This document shows positions 1 to 7,914 of a stretch of DNA of 34,564 bases, one piece after another. The translations under genes were made by a program, and so were the position numbers. Every line of letters begins with the position of its first letter. Position 1 is the first letter of the stretch. The DNA is from Allobosea sp. (GTDB lineage Bacteria > Pseudomonadota > Alphaproteobacteria > Rhizobiales > Beijerinckiaceae). The notes beneath the pieces are model-generated. The model saw only the letters and a program-made list of their open reading frames with translations. It was not told the origin of the DNA and searched no databases. The DNA lies in the NCBI GenBank assembly GCA_024231975.1, contig JAAEQB010000110.1:1-34564 (forward strand), read 5' to 3'.

Positions 1-150
1 GCGCGCTTCGCCAAGGATGAGTCGGGCGCCACCGCTATCGAATACGGCCTGATCGCCGCCCTGATCGCCGTGGTCTGCATCGGCACCTGGACCGCGATCG
101 GCCCCGCTTTGAACGCCAAGTTCCAAGCGGTTCTCGCCGGCCTCAAGTAA
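1..150 (+). CDS. Flp/Fap-type pilin, 5' end cut by window edge
   Basis: This is the C-terminal 49 residues of a Flp-family (type IVc) pilin, the major subunit of Tad pili; the start lies upstream of the window. The visible part carries the pre-pilin signature: a Gly followed by ATAIEYGL and a hydrophobic stretch. Glu is at position +5 and Tyr at +6 of the predicted mature pilin, and cleavage by CpaA is expected after the Gly. It is about 89% identical in nucleotides (134 of 150 by hand count) to the complete copy 58 bases downstream. The proteins differ only at two places near the C-terminus (NA versus DT). It is almost certainly one of a tandem set, and more copies may lie upstream. Confidence 0.93.
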   Translation, partial: ARFAKDESGATAIEYGLIAALIAVVCIGTWTAIGPALNAKFQAVLAGLK

Positions 151-164
151 GAAAACCGACGCGT

Positions 165-176
165 CAGCCGCGGCTG
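165..176. repeat. 12-base perfect palindrome between the two pilin genes
   Basis: The sequence CAGCCGCGGCTG is a perfect dyad in the 58-base gap between the pilin genes. It is followed by no T run, so it is not a standard terminator. It could be a protein site or a small RNA hairpin separating the two pilin messages, but a GC-rich genome gives such palindromes by chance. No function is assigned. Confidence 0.35.
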
Positions 177-208
177 TAGTAATCGAGCGTAATGTAAAGG
201 AAGCAACT

Positions 209-373
209 ATGAAGAGCCTGCTCGCGCGCTTCGCCAAGGACGAGTCCGGTGCGACCGCCATCGAATACGGCCTGATCGCCGCCCTGATTGCGGTGGTCTG
301 CATCGGCACTTGGACCGCGATCGGCCCCGCGCTCGATACCAAGTTCCAGGCGGTTCTTGCCGGCCTCAAGTAA
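209..373 (+). CDS. Flp/Fap-type pilin, complete second copy
   Basis: This encodes a complete 54-residue Flp pilin, the structural subunit of the Tad pilus. A short basic leader (MKSLLARFAKDESG) precedes the cleavage site, followed by ATAIEYGLIAALIAVV. That gives Glu at +5, Tyr at +6 and a single hydrophobic helix that anchors the subunit in the inner membrane before assembly. The start is supported by AAGGAAG at 197-203, five bases upstream. The gene sits between a near-identical paralogue and a strong terminator, so pilin transcripts should end before cpaA. That fits the usual need for far more pilin than assembly machinery. In Caulobacter the equivalent gene is pilA; which of the two copies dominates here cannot be told. 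Confidence 0.96.
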   Translation: MKSLLARFAKDESGATAIEYGLIAALIAVVCIGTWTAIGPALDTKFQAVLAGLK

Positions 374-407
374 GAACGCAGTGCGGCAGCGACCGCCCTG
401 CAACGAC

Positions 408-446
408 AAAAAACGCCTCGGAGTCCTCCGAGGCGTTTTTTCTTTT
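408..446 (+). terminator. Strong intrinsic terminator after the pilin genes
   Basis: A perfect 12-base stem (411-422 with 427-438) has a GTCC loop, can be extended by A-T pairs to 15, and runs into six Ts and then CTTTT. It lies 35 bases after the pilin stop codon and separates pilin transcription from cpaA and the rest of the operon. Confidence 0.92.
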
Positions 447-536
447 GGCAAGCGAACTGGGCTTGCTTCTGCGCTGCCATGGTAAGGCTTTGGTGACAGG
501 GCCCGACCTATCGTCTCTCGCGTTTGCCGTATTCGG

Positions 537-1058
537 ATGGGCGTCATGTCGCTATCGATGATCGCTGTTCTCGTCGTCTTTCCAGCTGCGATGGCCTATG
601 CCGCGGCCAGCGACATGGTGTCGATGACGATCTCCAACCGGCTTTGCCTGGTCCTCGTCGTCGGCTTCGCGATCTGCGCCGCCAGCGTCGGCTTGAGTTG
701 GACGCAGCTGGGCTGGCATCTGGCTGCAGGCTTCGTCGTCCTCTGCGTCAGCTTCGGCCTGTTCGCGGCGGGCTGGATCGGCGGCGGCGATGCCAAGCTT
801 GCTGCGGTGACAGCGCTCTGGTTCGGCTTCGATCAGCTGCTGCCCTATGTCTTCATCTCCGCGGTCGCCGGTGGAGCCCTTACCCTCGCGCTGCTCAGCC
901 TGAGGAAAATGCCCTTGCCCCGGCCGGCATTGGGTTGGGGGTGGGCGCAGCGCCTGCATGACAAGAACGAGGGTGTGCCCTATGGCATCGCCCTCGCGTT
1001 CGCCGCGCTCGTCGTGTTGCCGGACACTACGATCTGGCGCGCCGCGATCGGTTCCTGA
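537..1058 (+). CDS. cpaA: Prepilin peptidase CpaA/TadV
   Basis: This is a 173-residue polytopic inner-membrane aspartic protease of family A24. It cleaves the leader of Flp pilin and other prepilins at the cytoplasmic face. The first catalytic Asp is at about residue 26 (in AASDMVSMTI), and the second is in the GGGD motif at 82-85 followed by AKL. It lacks the N-terminal methylation domain of long PilD-type enzymes, as is usual for TadV/CpaA. About five or six hydrophobic segments are visible. ATG at 546 (MSLSMIAVL) is an equally good start, since neither site has a strong ribosome binding site. It lies downstream of the pilin terminator, so it needs its own promoter or read-through. Confidence 0.9.
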   Translation: MGVMSLSMIAVLVVFPAAMAYAAASDMVSMTISNRLCLVLVVGFAICAASVGLSWTQLGWHLAAGFVVLCVSFGLFAAGWIGGGDAKLAAVTALWFGFDQLLPYVFISAVAGGALTLALLSLRKMPLPRPALGWGWAQRLHDKNEGVPYGIALAFAALVVLPDTTIWRAAIGS

Positions 1059-1109
1059 CGGCGCGGTCCGGCTCCGGCGCGATCGATCCGCACAAAAAGA
1101 TACCTCCGG

Positions 1110-1124
1110 TTAACCATAAGTTGA
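1110..1124. promoter_or_regulatory. Candidate CtrA-type binding site upstream of cpaB
   Basis: In the 125-base gap between cpaA and cpaB the sequence reads TTAACCATAAGTTGA. This is TTAA, seven bases, then TTGA, one mismatch from the full CtrA box TTAA-N7-TTAA. It also contains TTAACCAT exactly, the known half-type CtrA motif. CtrA controls pilus genes in Caulobacter. The downstream half overlaps TTGACG (1121-1126), a good -35 element, although no clear -10 follows at 16-18 bases. Binding is inferred, not shown. Confidence 0.4.
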
Positions 1125-1183
1125 CGATTCGAGGGCCACGATCCGGCTGAGGGTTGGCGCATGCCAACCAAGGATCATGTGCC

Positions 1184-1960
1184 ATGAGTCCCGCCCGCAT
1201 CATCATTCTCGCCATAGCGGTCGTCGCCGGCCTCGGGGCAGCGCTGCTGATCAGCCGGCCCCCGAAGGTCACGACGCCGTCCGAGACGAAATACGAGCCG
1301 GCGCCCACGGTCGAGGTGCTGGTGGCCGCCGCCGACGTTCCGATCGGCAACAGGCTCGCGGCCGGCGATCTCAAATGGCTCGCCTGGCCGCTGGCGAGCC
1401 TGCCGGCCGAGGTGATCCGCCGCCAGGATCTGCCTGGGGGCGAGGCCGAATTCGTCGGCCAGATCGCTCGCGCGCCGCTCTACAATTCCGAACCGATCCG
1501 CCGCGAGAAGCTGCTCAAGGCCGAGTCCGGCTTCTTGTCCGCGATTCTTCCGCCCGGCAAGCGCGCGGTCGCGATCACCACCGACAATCGCGGCGCCAAC
1601 ACCGCCGGCGGCTTCATCCTGCCCAATGACCGTGTCGATGTGATCCGCACGACCCGGGATGACAGCAACTCCAAGGACGGTTCGCCGCCGATCAGCGAGA
1701 CCTTGATCGCCAATGTGCGTGTGCTGGCGATCGGCCAGAGCATCCAGGAAAAGAACGGCGAGAAAGTCGTCGTCGGCGAGACTGCGACGCTCGAGCTCGA
1801 TCCCAAGCAGGTCGAGGCCGTGACGCTGGCGCAGAAGACCAGCAGCCTCTCCCTGGCGCTGCGCAGTTTGCAGGATGCCGGCGACAAGAGCGCGCCGGTC
1901 GATGACGGCGGTCTCACGCTCGTGCGCTACGGCGTCGTCACCAAGGCGGTGAAGCCATGA
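1184..1960 (+). CDS. cpaB: Tad pilus assembly protein CpaB/RcpC
   Basis: This 258-residue protein has a single N-terminal membrane helix (about residues 5-24), a Pro-rich linker and a SAF-type domain beginning at VPIGNRLAAGDLKW. The RcpC/CpaB domain then follows, with LPPGKRAVAITTD and the NDRVDVI segment typical of the family. It is an inner-membrane-anchored periplasmic component of the Tad secretion channel, thought to help the CpaC secretin assemble. ATG 1184 was chosen over an upstream in-frame TTG (1154) because AAGGA at 1170-1174 is nine bases before it. The stop overlaps the cpaC start by four bases (ATGA), so the two are translationally coupled. Confidence 0.93.
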   Translation: MSPARIIILAIAVVAGLGAALLISRPPKVTTPSETKYEPAPTVEVLVAAADVPIGNRLAAGDLKWLAWPLASLPAEVIRRQDLPGGEAEFVGQIARAPLYNSEPIRREKLLKAESGFLSAILPPGKRAVAITTDNRGANTAGGFILPNDRVDVIRTTRDDSNSKDGSPPISETLIANVRVLAIGQSIQEKNGEKVVVGETATLELDPKQVEAVTLAQKTSSLSLALRSLQDAGDKSAPVDDGGLTLVRYGVVTKAVKP

Positions 1961-3441
1961 TCTCGATGCCGAACTCCAATCCGCTGGCTCGCAGGCCGCA
2001 GCGCGCGCTCACCCTGGCGCTCGTGGCTCTGCCTCTGGTCTTGCCGCTCGGCACCGTCCCGGCGCTGGCGCAGAGCAAGGGCACCGCGCCGGTGCTCAAT
2101 GTCGGTGCCAGCGAGCACGCGATCTCGCGTCGGCTGGACCTCTCGATCGGCCGCTCATTGATCGTCGAACTGCCGCGTGACGCCAAGGAGGTCTTCGTCG
2201 CCAATCCGAAGGTGGCGAATGCGGTGGTCCGTTCGGCCCGCAAGCTCTTCGTCATCGGCATGACCGACGGCTCGACCTCGATGTTCGTGATGGACGCCGA
2301 GGGCAGGCAGATCACGGCGCTGGAGATCGAGGTCGGCCGCGATCTCAACGTGCTCCGCACGACGCTGCGCACGGCGATGCCGGGCGCCGACATCCAGGTC
2401 AAGCCGGCCGGGAATTCGATCCTGCTGGTCGGCAATGTCGCCAGCGCCTCCGAAGCGACGCAGGCCATGGACATCGCCAATGCCTTCGTCGGAATCTCCG
2501 GCGAGGGCGCGAACGCCACCAAGGGCGCGGTGATCAACTCACTGACGATTCGCGGCCGCGACCAGGTCATGGTCAAGGTCACGGTCTCCGAGGTCTCGCG
2601 CAAGGCGATCAAGCAGCTCGGCATCAACTCGACCGGCGAGTGGAAGCTCGGCAAGTTCAGCATCACGCCGACGATCGACACGCCGTTCTCGCTGCAACCG
2701 CAGCAGCTCGCCGCCACGGCGATCGGTGCAGGCATCGGCAATTCGACCAACATAACGATGCGGGCGCTCGAGCGCGCGGGCCTGTCCCGCGTGCTCGCCG
2801 AGCCGACCGTGACGGCGATCTCCGGCGAAAGCGCCAAGTTTACTGCGGGCGGCGAGATTCCGATCCCGAAAGGCTATTCCTGCGACACGACCAACCGCTG
2901 TGTTCTCAATATCGATTACAAGCCGGTCGGCGTCTCCCTGAACTTTACGCCGATTGTGATGTCCCAGGGCAAGATCTCGATGCGCATCGCCACCGAGGTC
3001 ACCGAGCTCGATTTCGAGAACCAGCTGCGCCTCAATCCCACCGAAACAACGGCCGTCAACGCACCGGGCTTCCGTGTGCGCAAATCCGATACGACGGTCG
3101 AGCTTCCCTCGGGGGGAACGCTCGCCACGGCGGGCCTGATCCAGCGCGTTTCGCGCCAGGCGATCAACGGGCTGCCAGCGCTTATGAACATCCCGATCAT
3201 CGGCGCGATGTTCCGCTCGCGCGACTATCAGCGCGAGGAGACCGAGCTGATGATCGCGGTGACGCCCTACATCGTGAAGCCGGTGGGGCCGAACGGGTTG
3301 CAGCGGCCCGATGACGGCTTCGTCGAGGCGCATGACGCCCAGACGATTCTGATGGGCCGGTTGAACAAAATGTATGGGTCGACGAGCGGCGGGCCGATTC
3401 CGCAGGCCTACAAGGGCCGCGTCGGTTTCATCGCTGATTGA
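1957..3441 (+). CDS. cpaC: Tad pilus outer-membrane secretin CpaC/RcpA
   Basis: This 494-residue secretin forms the outer-membrane pore through which the pilus leaves the cell. It has a cleavable signal peptide, with predicted cleavage after ALA at about residue 38. Next come an N-terminal pilus-assembly domain (from about 50), a BON-like segment (about 135-170) and the C-terminal secretin homology domain. The hallmark NIPIIGAMFRSRDYQREETELMI stretch sits near residues 412-434. Two Cys bracket a short loop (CDTTNRC) in the secretin domain, as in many CpaC proteins. The start overlaps cpaB by four bases; an in-frame ATG at 1966 is a weaker alternative. Confidence 0.95.
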   Translation: MISMPNSNPLARRPQRALTLALVALPLVLPLGTVPALAQSKGTAPVLNVGASEHAISRRLDLSIGRSLIVELPRDAKEVFVANPKVANAVVRSARKLFVIGMTDGSTSMFVMDAEGRQITALEIEVGRDLNVLRTTLRTAMPGADIQVKPAGNSILLVGNVASASEATQAMDIANAFVGISGEGANATKGAVINSLTIRGRDQVMVKVTVSEVSRKAIKQLGINSTGEWKLGKFSITPTIDTPFSLQPQQLAATAIGAGIGNSTNITMRALERAGLSRVLAEPTVTAISGESAKFTAGGEIPIPKGYSCDTTNRCVLNIDYKPVGVSLNFTPIVMSQGKISMRIATEVTELDFENQLRLNPTETTAVNAPGFRVRKSDTTVELPSGGTLATAGLIQRVSRQAINGLPALMNIPIIGAMFRSRDYQREETELMIAVTPYIVKPVGPNGLQRPDDGFVEAHDAQTILMGRLNKMYGSTSGGPIPQAYKGRVGFIAD

Positions 3442-3460
3442 GGACGAGGCCGCGACAAGG

Positions 3461-4198
3461 ATGGCGATCGTGACCAGCAAGCCCTTTCGGACACGCAAGG
3501 TGGCGTCGCCCGCCGTGCTCGGCGCTGTGCTCCTGCTCGGGGCCTGCGCCAAGGGGGATCTCTCCACCTCCGGCGTTCCCACCGACATCCGCGAGCGTCA
3601 TCCGATCGTGCTGCGCGACGCGCCGCGCTCGCTCGACGTCTTCGTCGGCCGGGCCGGCGGCGGGTTGGACCCGCGCCAGGCCGACGACGTCGCCCGCTTC
3701 GGCGAGGACTATCGCCGCAGCGGCAAAGGCGGCCTCGTCGCCGAGGTGCCGACCGGGACCGGCCGCGACATCGCGACCCACGACACGCTTGACGGCATCC
3801 GCCGCTCGCTCGCCCGGGCCGGCGTCCCGTCCGGCCAGCTCTCGGTCAGGACCTATCGCATCGCCGATCCCGAACTCGCCTCGCCGATCCGCCTGACCTA
3901 TGCCTCGCTGCAGGCAGGGCTGCCGCATTCCTGCGGGCAATGGCCGACCGATCTCGGCGTCGCCAGCTACAAGATCGATGCGATGAACGAGCCCTATTGG
4001 AACTTCGGCTGCGCCACCCAGGCCAATCTGGCGGCGCAGATCGCCGATCCGCTCGATCTGGTACGGGCTCGCGCCGAAGGACGCCTCGACACGCAAAAGC
4101 GCATGGAGGCGGTCAAGAAGCTGCGCGAGGGCAAGGATCCCTCGACGCAGTATCGCCAGGAGCAGACCAAGATCAGCGACGCCGTCGGAGGCAAATGA
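3461..4198 (+). CDS. cpaD: Tad pilus lipoprotein CpaD
   Basis: This protein of about 245 residues has a lipoprotein signal: a basic start, a hydrophobic core and the lipobox LLGAC with the lipid-modified Cys at about residue 29. CpaD-family proteins act with CpaC at the outer membrane and are needed for secretin stability and pilus biogenesis. The body matches the family, with a YRIADPELASPIRLTYASLQA region and the conserved CGQWPTDLG and NFGCATQANLAAQIADP blocks. The start is uncertain: ATG 3461 has AAGG directly adjacent, whereas GTG 3470 has AAGGA at a better distance (eight bases). The end overlaps the start of cpaE by one base (TGATG). Confidence 0.92.
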   Translation: MAIVTSKPFRTRKVASPAVLGAVLLLGACAKGDLSTSGVPTDIRERHPIVLRDAPRSLDVFVGRAGGGLDPRQADDVARFGEDYRRSGKGGLVAEVPTGTGRDIATHDTLDGIRRSLARAGVPSGQLSVRTYRIADPELASPIRLTYASLQAGLPHSCGQWPTDLGVASYKIDAMNEPYWNFGCATQANLAAQIADPLDLVRARAEGRLDTQKRMEAVKKLREGKDPSTQYRQEQTKISDAVGGK

Positions 4199-5454
4199 TG
4201 GCGAGCACGCCAGGATTTGAGCCGGAGACGGGCGGCGAGGAGATCATCGCACCGCTGCCGCGCGTCACCTTGCAGGCCTTCTGCGAGACGCAGGACGTCG
4301 CCGCCGCGATGCAGGCGGTGACCGCCGACAGGCGTATGGACAAGGTCCAGGCCCGCGTCCAGATGGGTGGCCCGGCGGCGGCGGTCGAAGCGTTCCGGGG
4401 CGCGCCGACGCCGAATGTGATCGTGCTCGAGACGATCAGGGAACCGGCCGTGCTGATCGGCAATCTCGATGCGCTTGCCGAAAGCTGCGACCCTGGCACC
4501 AAGGTCGTGGTCATCGGCCATGTCAACGACATCCAGCTCTATCGCGAGCTGATCCGGCGCGGCGTCAGCGACTATCTCGTCGCGCCGTTCGGGGTCCTTG
4601 ACCTGCTGCGCACGCTGTCCGAACTCTACGCCGCGTCGGGTTCGGCGACGCTCGGGCGCACCATCGCCGTCGTCGGCGCCAAGGGCGGCGTCGGCGCTTC
4701 CACCGTCGCGCACAACGTCGCCTGGGCGATCGCCCGCAATCTCGACGCCTCGACGGTGATCGCCGATCTCGACATCGCCTTCGGCACCGCTGGGCTCGAT
4801 TTCAACCAGGATCCGCCCCAGGGTATCGCCGACGCCGTGTTCGCGCCGGAGCGGCTCGACGCCAACATGCTCGACCGTCTCCTGTCGCGCTGTAGCGAGA
4901 ACCTCTCCCTGCTCGCAGCGCCGGCGATGCTCGACCGCACCGTCGATCTCGGCGAGGATGCGTTCGAACTTCTGTTCGATCTGCTTCGAGCCAGCGTCCC
5001 CTCCATCGTGCTCGATGTGCCGCATCTGTGGACGGGCTGGGCCAAGCGGGCGCTGGTCGGGGCCGACGAGGTCGCGATCGTGGCCGCCCCCGAGCTCGCC
5101 TCGCTGCGCAACGCCAAGAACCTGGTCGATCTGCTGCGGGCGGCCCGGCCGAACGATTCCATGCCTCGCCTGATCCTCAACCAGGTCGGCTTGCCCAAGC
5201 GGCCGGAGATCGAGGCGAGCGAATTCGCCAAGGCGCTCGGGATCGAGGTGATGACGTCGATTCCGTTCGACGCCCAGCTCTTCGGCACCGCGGCCAATAA
5301 CGGCCAGATGATTGCCGAGGTCCAGTCGGGCGGCAAGGTGGCGGACGCCTTCGTGCAGATCGGGACGATTCTCACCGGCCGCGGCGAGCAGAAGCGCAGC
5401 AAGCGCAGCCTGTTTGAACCGCTGGTGGCCAAGCTGATGCGTCGGAAGGCCTGA
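4198..5454 (+). CDS. cpaE: Pilus localisation ATPase CpaE/TadZ
   Basis: This 418-residue cytoplasmic protein has two domains. Residues about 20-145 form an atypical receiver-like domain without the usual phospho-acceptor motif. From about 154 comes a ParA/MinD-type ATPase with the deviant Walker A KGGVGAST at 162-169. CpaE/TadZ marks the cell pole or assembly site and recruits the other Tad proteins. GGAGG at 4187-4191 lies six bases before ATG 4198 and only three before the overlapping ATG 4195, which favours 4198. Overlap with cpaD and a one-base gap to cpaF show tight coupling. Confidence 0.93.
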   Translation: MASTPGFEPETGGEEIIAPLPRVTLQAFCETQDVAAAMQAVTADRRMDKVQARVQMGGPAAAVEAFRGAPTPNVIVLETIREPAVLIGNLDALAESCDPGTKVVVIGHVNDIQLYRELIRRGVSDYLVAPFGVLDLLRTLSELYAASGSATLGRTIAVVGAKGGVGASTVAHNVAWAIARNLDASTVIADLDIAFGTAGLDFNQDPPQGIADAVFAPERLDANMLDRLLSRCSENLSLLAAPAMLDRTVDLGEDAFELLFDLLRASVPSIVLDVPHLWTGWAKRALVGADEVAIVAAPELASLRNAKNLVDLLRAARPNDSMPRLILNQVGLPKRPEIEASEFAKALGIEVMTSIPFDAQLFGTAANNGQMIAEVQSGGKVADAFVQIGTILTGRGEQKRSKRSLFEPLVAKLMRRKA

Positions 5455-5455
5455 C

Positions 5456-6901
5456 ATGTTCGGCAAGCGACAGGCGACAGTCCCGGCTCTGACAGGCGCC
5501 CTGAGCGCCTCGTCGCCTGCGCCGACGCGCGCTGCCGAGCTGCGGCCTGCGGCTGTCGAGGCGCGGCGGGCGCCGGCACCGCCGCCGGTGCCGGCGGAAG
5601 CGCCGAGGTCCGACGAATACTACCAGATGAAGAGCATGATCTTCGGTGCTCTCATCGAAGCGATCGATCTCTCGCAGCTGGCCAAGCTCGACGGCGAATC
5701 GGCTCGTGAGGAAATCCGCGACATCATCAACGAGATCATCTCGCTGAAGAACGTCGTGCTGTCGATCGCCGAGCAAGAGGAACTGCTCGACGATATCTGC
5801 AATGACGTGCTCGGCTATGGGCCGCTGGAGCCGCTGCTGGCCCGGGACGACATCGCCGACATCATGGTGAACGGAGCCGGCCGGACCTATATCGAGACCG
5901 GCGGCAAGATCCAGCTGACCAGCATCCGCTTCCGCGATAACGCGCAGCTGATGAACATCTGCCAGCGCATCGTCAGCCAGGTCGGGCGCCGCGTCGACGA
6001 AGCCTCGCCGATCTGCGATGCGCGCCTCGCCGACGGCTCGCGCGTCAACGTGATCGCGCCGCCGCTCGCCATCGACGGCCCGGCGCTCACCATCCGCAAG
6101 TTCAAGAAGGACAAGCTGACGCTCGACCAGCTCATGCGCTTCGGAGCGATCTCGTCCCCCGGGGGAGAGATCCTGAAGATCATCGGGCGGGTCCGCTGCA
6201 ATGTCGTGATCTCCGGCGGTACCGGCTCGGGCAAGACGACGCTGCTCAACTGCCTGACCAATTATATCGAGCACGACGAGCGCATTATCACCTGCGAGGA
6301 CGCCGCCGAGCTCCAGCTGCAGCAGCCGCATGTGGTGCGCCTCGAGACGCGCCCGCCCAATCTCGAAGGGTCGGGTGCGGTGACGATGCGCGATCTCGTC
6401 AAGAACTGCCTGCGCATGCGGCCGGAACGCATCATCGTCGGCGAGGTGCGCGGACCGGAGGCCTTCGACCTGCTTCAGGCGATGAACACCGGCCATGACG
6501 GATCGATGGGCACGCTGCACGCCAACACGCCGCGCGAATGCCTGAGCCGTATCGAATCGATGATCACCATGGGCGGCTTCAGCCTGCCCTCGAAGACGCT
6601 GCGCGAGATGATCTGTTCCTCGATCGACGTCATCATCCAGGCGCAGCGCATGCGCGACGGCTCGCGTCGCATCACCCACATCACCGAGGTGATGGGCATG
6701 GAAGGCGACGTGATCATCACGCAGGACCTGATGCTCTACGACATCCTCGGCGAAGACCCGAACGGCCGGCTGATCGGGCGGCATCGTTCGACCGGCATCG
6801 GCCGGCCGCGCCTGTGGGAGCGCGCGCGCTATTTCGGCGACGAGCAGCGGCTTGCCGCGGCGCTCGATCAGCTCGAGGCCGAGGGCCGGGCCGACGCCTG
6901 A
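5456..6901 (+). CDS. cpaF: Tad pilus assembly ATPase CpaF/TadA
   Basis: This 481-residue secretion ATPase of the GspE/VirB11 superfamily powers pilus extension and, in Tad systems, probably retraction as well. A Pro/Ala-rich tail (1-50) precedes the family's N-terminal domain. The catalytic core follows, with Walker A GGTGSGKTT at 254-262, the Asp-box region CEDAAELQLQQPHVVRLETR, Walker B RIIVGEVRGPEA with Glu about 330, and the His box TLHANTPRE. All catalytic motifs are intact. The start has GGAAGG six bases upstream. It acts on the cytoplasmic face of the TadB/TadC platform encoded next. Confidence 0.96.
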   Translation: MFGKRQATVPALTGALSASSPAPTRAAELRPAAVEARRAPAPPPVPAEAPRSDEYYQMKSMIFGALIEAIDLSQLAKLDGESAREEIRDIINEIISLKNVVLSIAEQEELLDDICNDVLGYGPLEPLLARDDIADIMVNGAGRTYIETGGKIQLTSIRFRDNAQLMNICQRIVSQVGRRVDEASPICDARLADGSRVNVIAPPLAIDGPALTIRKFKKDKLTLDQLMRFGAISSPGGEILKIIGRVRCNVVISGGTGSGKTTLLNCLTNYIEHDERIITCEDAAELQLQQPHVVRLETRPPNLEGSGAVTMRDLVKNCLRMRPERIIVGEVRGPEAFDLLQAMNTGHDGSMGTLHANTPRECLSRIESMITMGGFSLPSKTLREMICSSIDVIIQAQRMRDGSRRITHITEVMGMEGDVIITQDLMLYDILGEDPNGRLIGRHRSTGIGRPRLWERARYFGDEQRLAAALDQLEAEGRADA

Positions 6902-6921
6902 CCCCGGGGAGAAGGCACGTC

Positions 6922-7902
6922 ATGGACTATGGCCAGATCGCCGCCGCCATACTCGCCGCCATCTCGGCGGGCGGCATCGCCTATGCCCTGTTCTATCCCA
7001 GGCTCAGCGGCCAGGCGCGCGCCGAACAGCGCCGCCGCGAGTTCGCCGCTCCGGCCGCGGTCCGCGCCGCGGCCGATCGCGAATCGCAGAGCCAGGCCCG
7101 GCGCGGGCAGGTCGCGCAGAGCCTGAAGGACATCGAGAATCGCGAGAAGGCGCGCCACAAGATCACCATCGAAGGCCGAATCGAACAGGCCGGGCTGTCC
7201 TGGTCGCGCAAGCAGTACTGGCTGCTCGGCGTCGTCATGAGCATCATCCTGGCCGTCCTACTCCTGATCATCACGGGCAATTGGGTCATGATGCTGGTCG
7301 GCTTCCTCTTCGGCCTGCTCGGCCTGCCGCGCTGGTATCTGACCTATCTCGGCAAGAAGCGGATGCTGCGTTTCATCAACGAATTTCCGAACGCGCTCGA
7401 CGTCATCGTGCGCGGCATCAAATCGGGCCTGCCGCTGAACGATTGCCTGCGTATCATCGCCAGCGAGGCTCAGGAGCCGGTCAAGTCCGAGTTCCGGCTG
7501 ATCGTCGAAGCGCAGACGCTCGGCCTGTCGCTGACCGACGCCGCCACCAAGCTGTATGAGCGCATGCCCTGCACGGAGGCCAATTTCTTCGGCATCGTCC
7601 TGGCGATCCAGCAGAAGACCGGCGGCAATCTCGCCGAGACCCTGGCCAACCTATCGCGCGTGATCCGTGAGCGCCGCAAGATGCGCGACAAGATCAAGGC
7701 TGTGTCGATGGAGGCCAAGGCATCCGCCGCAATCATCGGCTGCTTGCCGCCGGCCGTCGCCGGCCTCGTCTATGTGACGAGCCCGGGCTACATGGACGCC
7801 CTCTTCTACACGGATTCGGGGCGCATCGCGCTGGCCGTCTGCGGCGTCTGGATGGTGACCGGCGTGCTGGTCATGCGCAAGATGATCAACTTCGAGATCT
7901 GA
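6922..7902 (+). CDS. tadB: Inner-membrane platform protein TadB
   Basis: This 326-residue member of the GspF/T2SSF superfamily is one half of the inner-membrane platform that couples CpaF to pilin insertion. An N-terminal helix (about 4-26) is followed by a charged cytoplasmic segment and a helical pair around residues 102-140. The F domain comes next (NEFPNALDVIVRGIKSGLPLNDCLRI, then QQKTGGNLAETLANLSRVIRERRKM), with two C-terminal membrane helices. GAAGG lies six bases upstream of ATG 6922; the open frame extends further upstream into cpaF but without coding character there. Confidence 0.93.
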   Translation: MDYGQIAAAILAAISAGGIAYALFYPRLSGQARAEQRRREFAAPAAVRAAADRESQSQARRGQVAQSLKDIENREKARHKITIEGRIEQAGLSWSRKQYWLLGVVMSIILAVLLLIITGNWVMMLVGFLFGLLGLPRWYLTYLGKKRMLRFINEFPNALDVIVRGIKSGLPLNDCLRIIASEAQEPVKSEFRLIVEAQTLGLSLTDAATKLYERMPCTEANFFGIVLAIQQKTGGNLAETLANLSRVIRERRKMRDKIKAVSMEAKASAAIIGCLPPAVAGLVYVTSPGYMDALFYTDSGRIALAVCGVWMVTGVLVMRKMINFEI

Positions 7903-7914
7903 GGAGCTTTCACC

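Noticed and set aside
3994..5466. 490-codon minus-strand frame opposite cpaD-cpaE, and a 470-codon frame at 5372-6784 opposite cpaF
   Set aside because: The sense strand carries intact ATPase motifs. The antisense peptides are low-complexity Asp/Arg/Glu-rich sequence.
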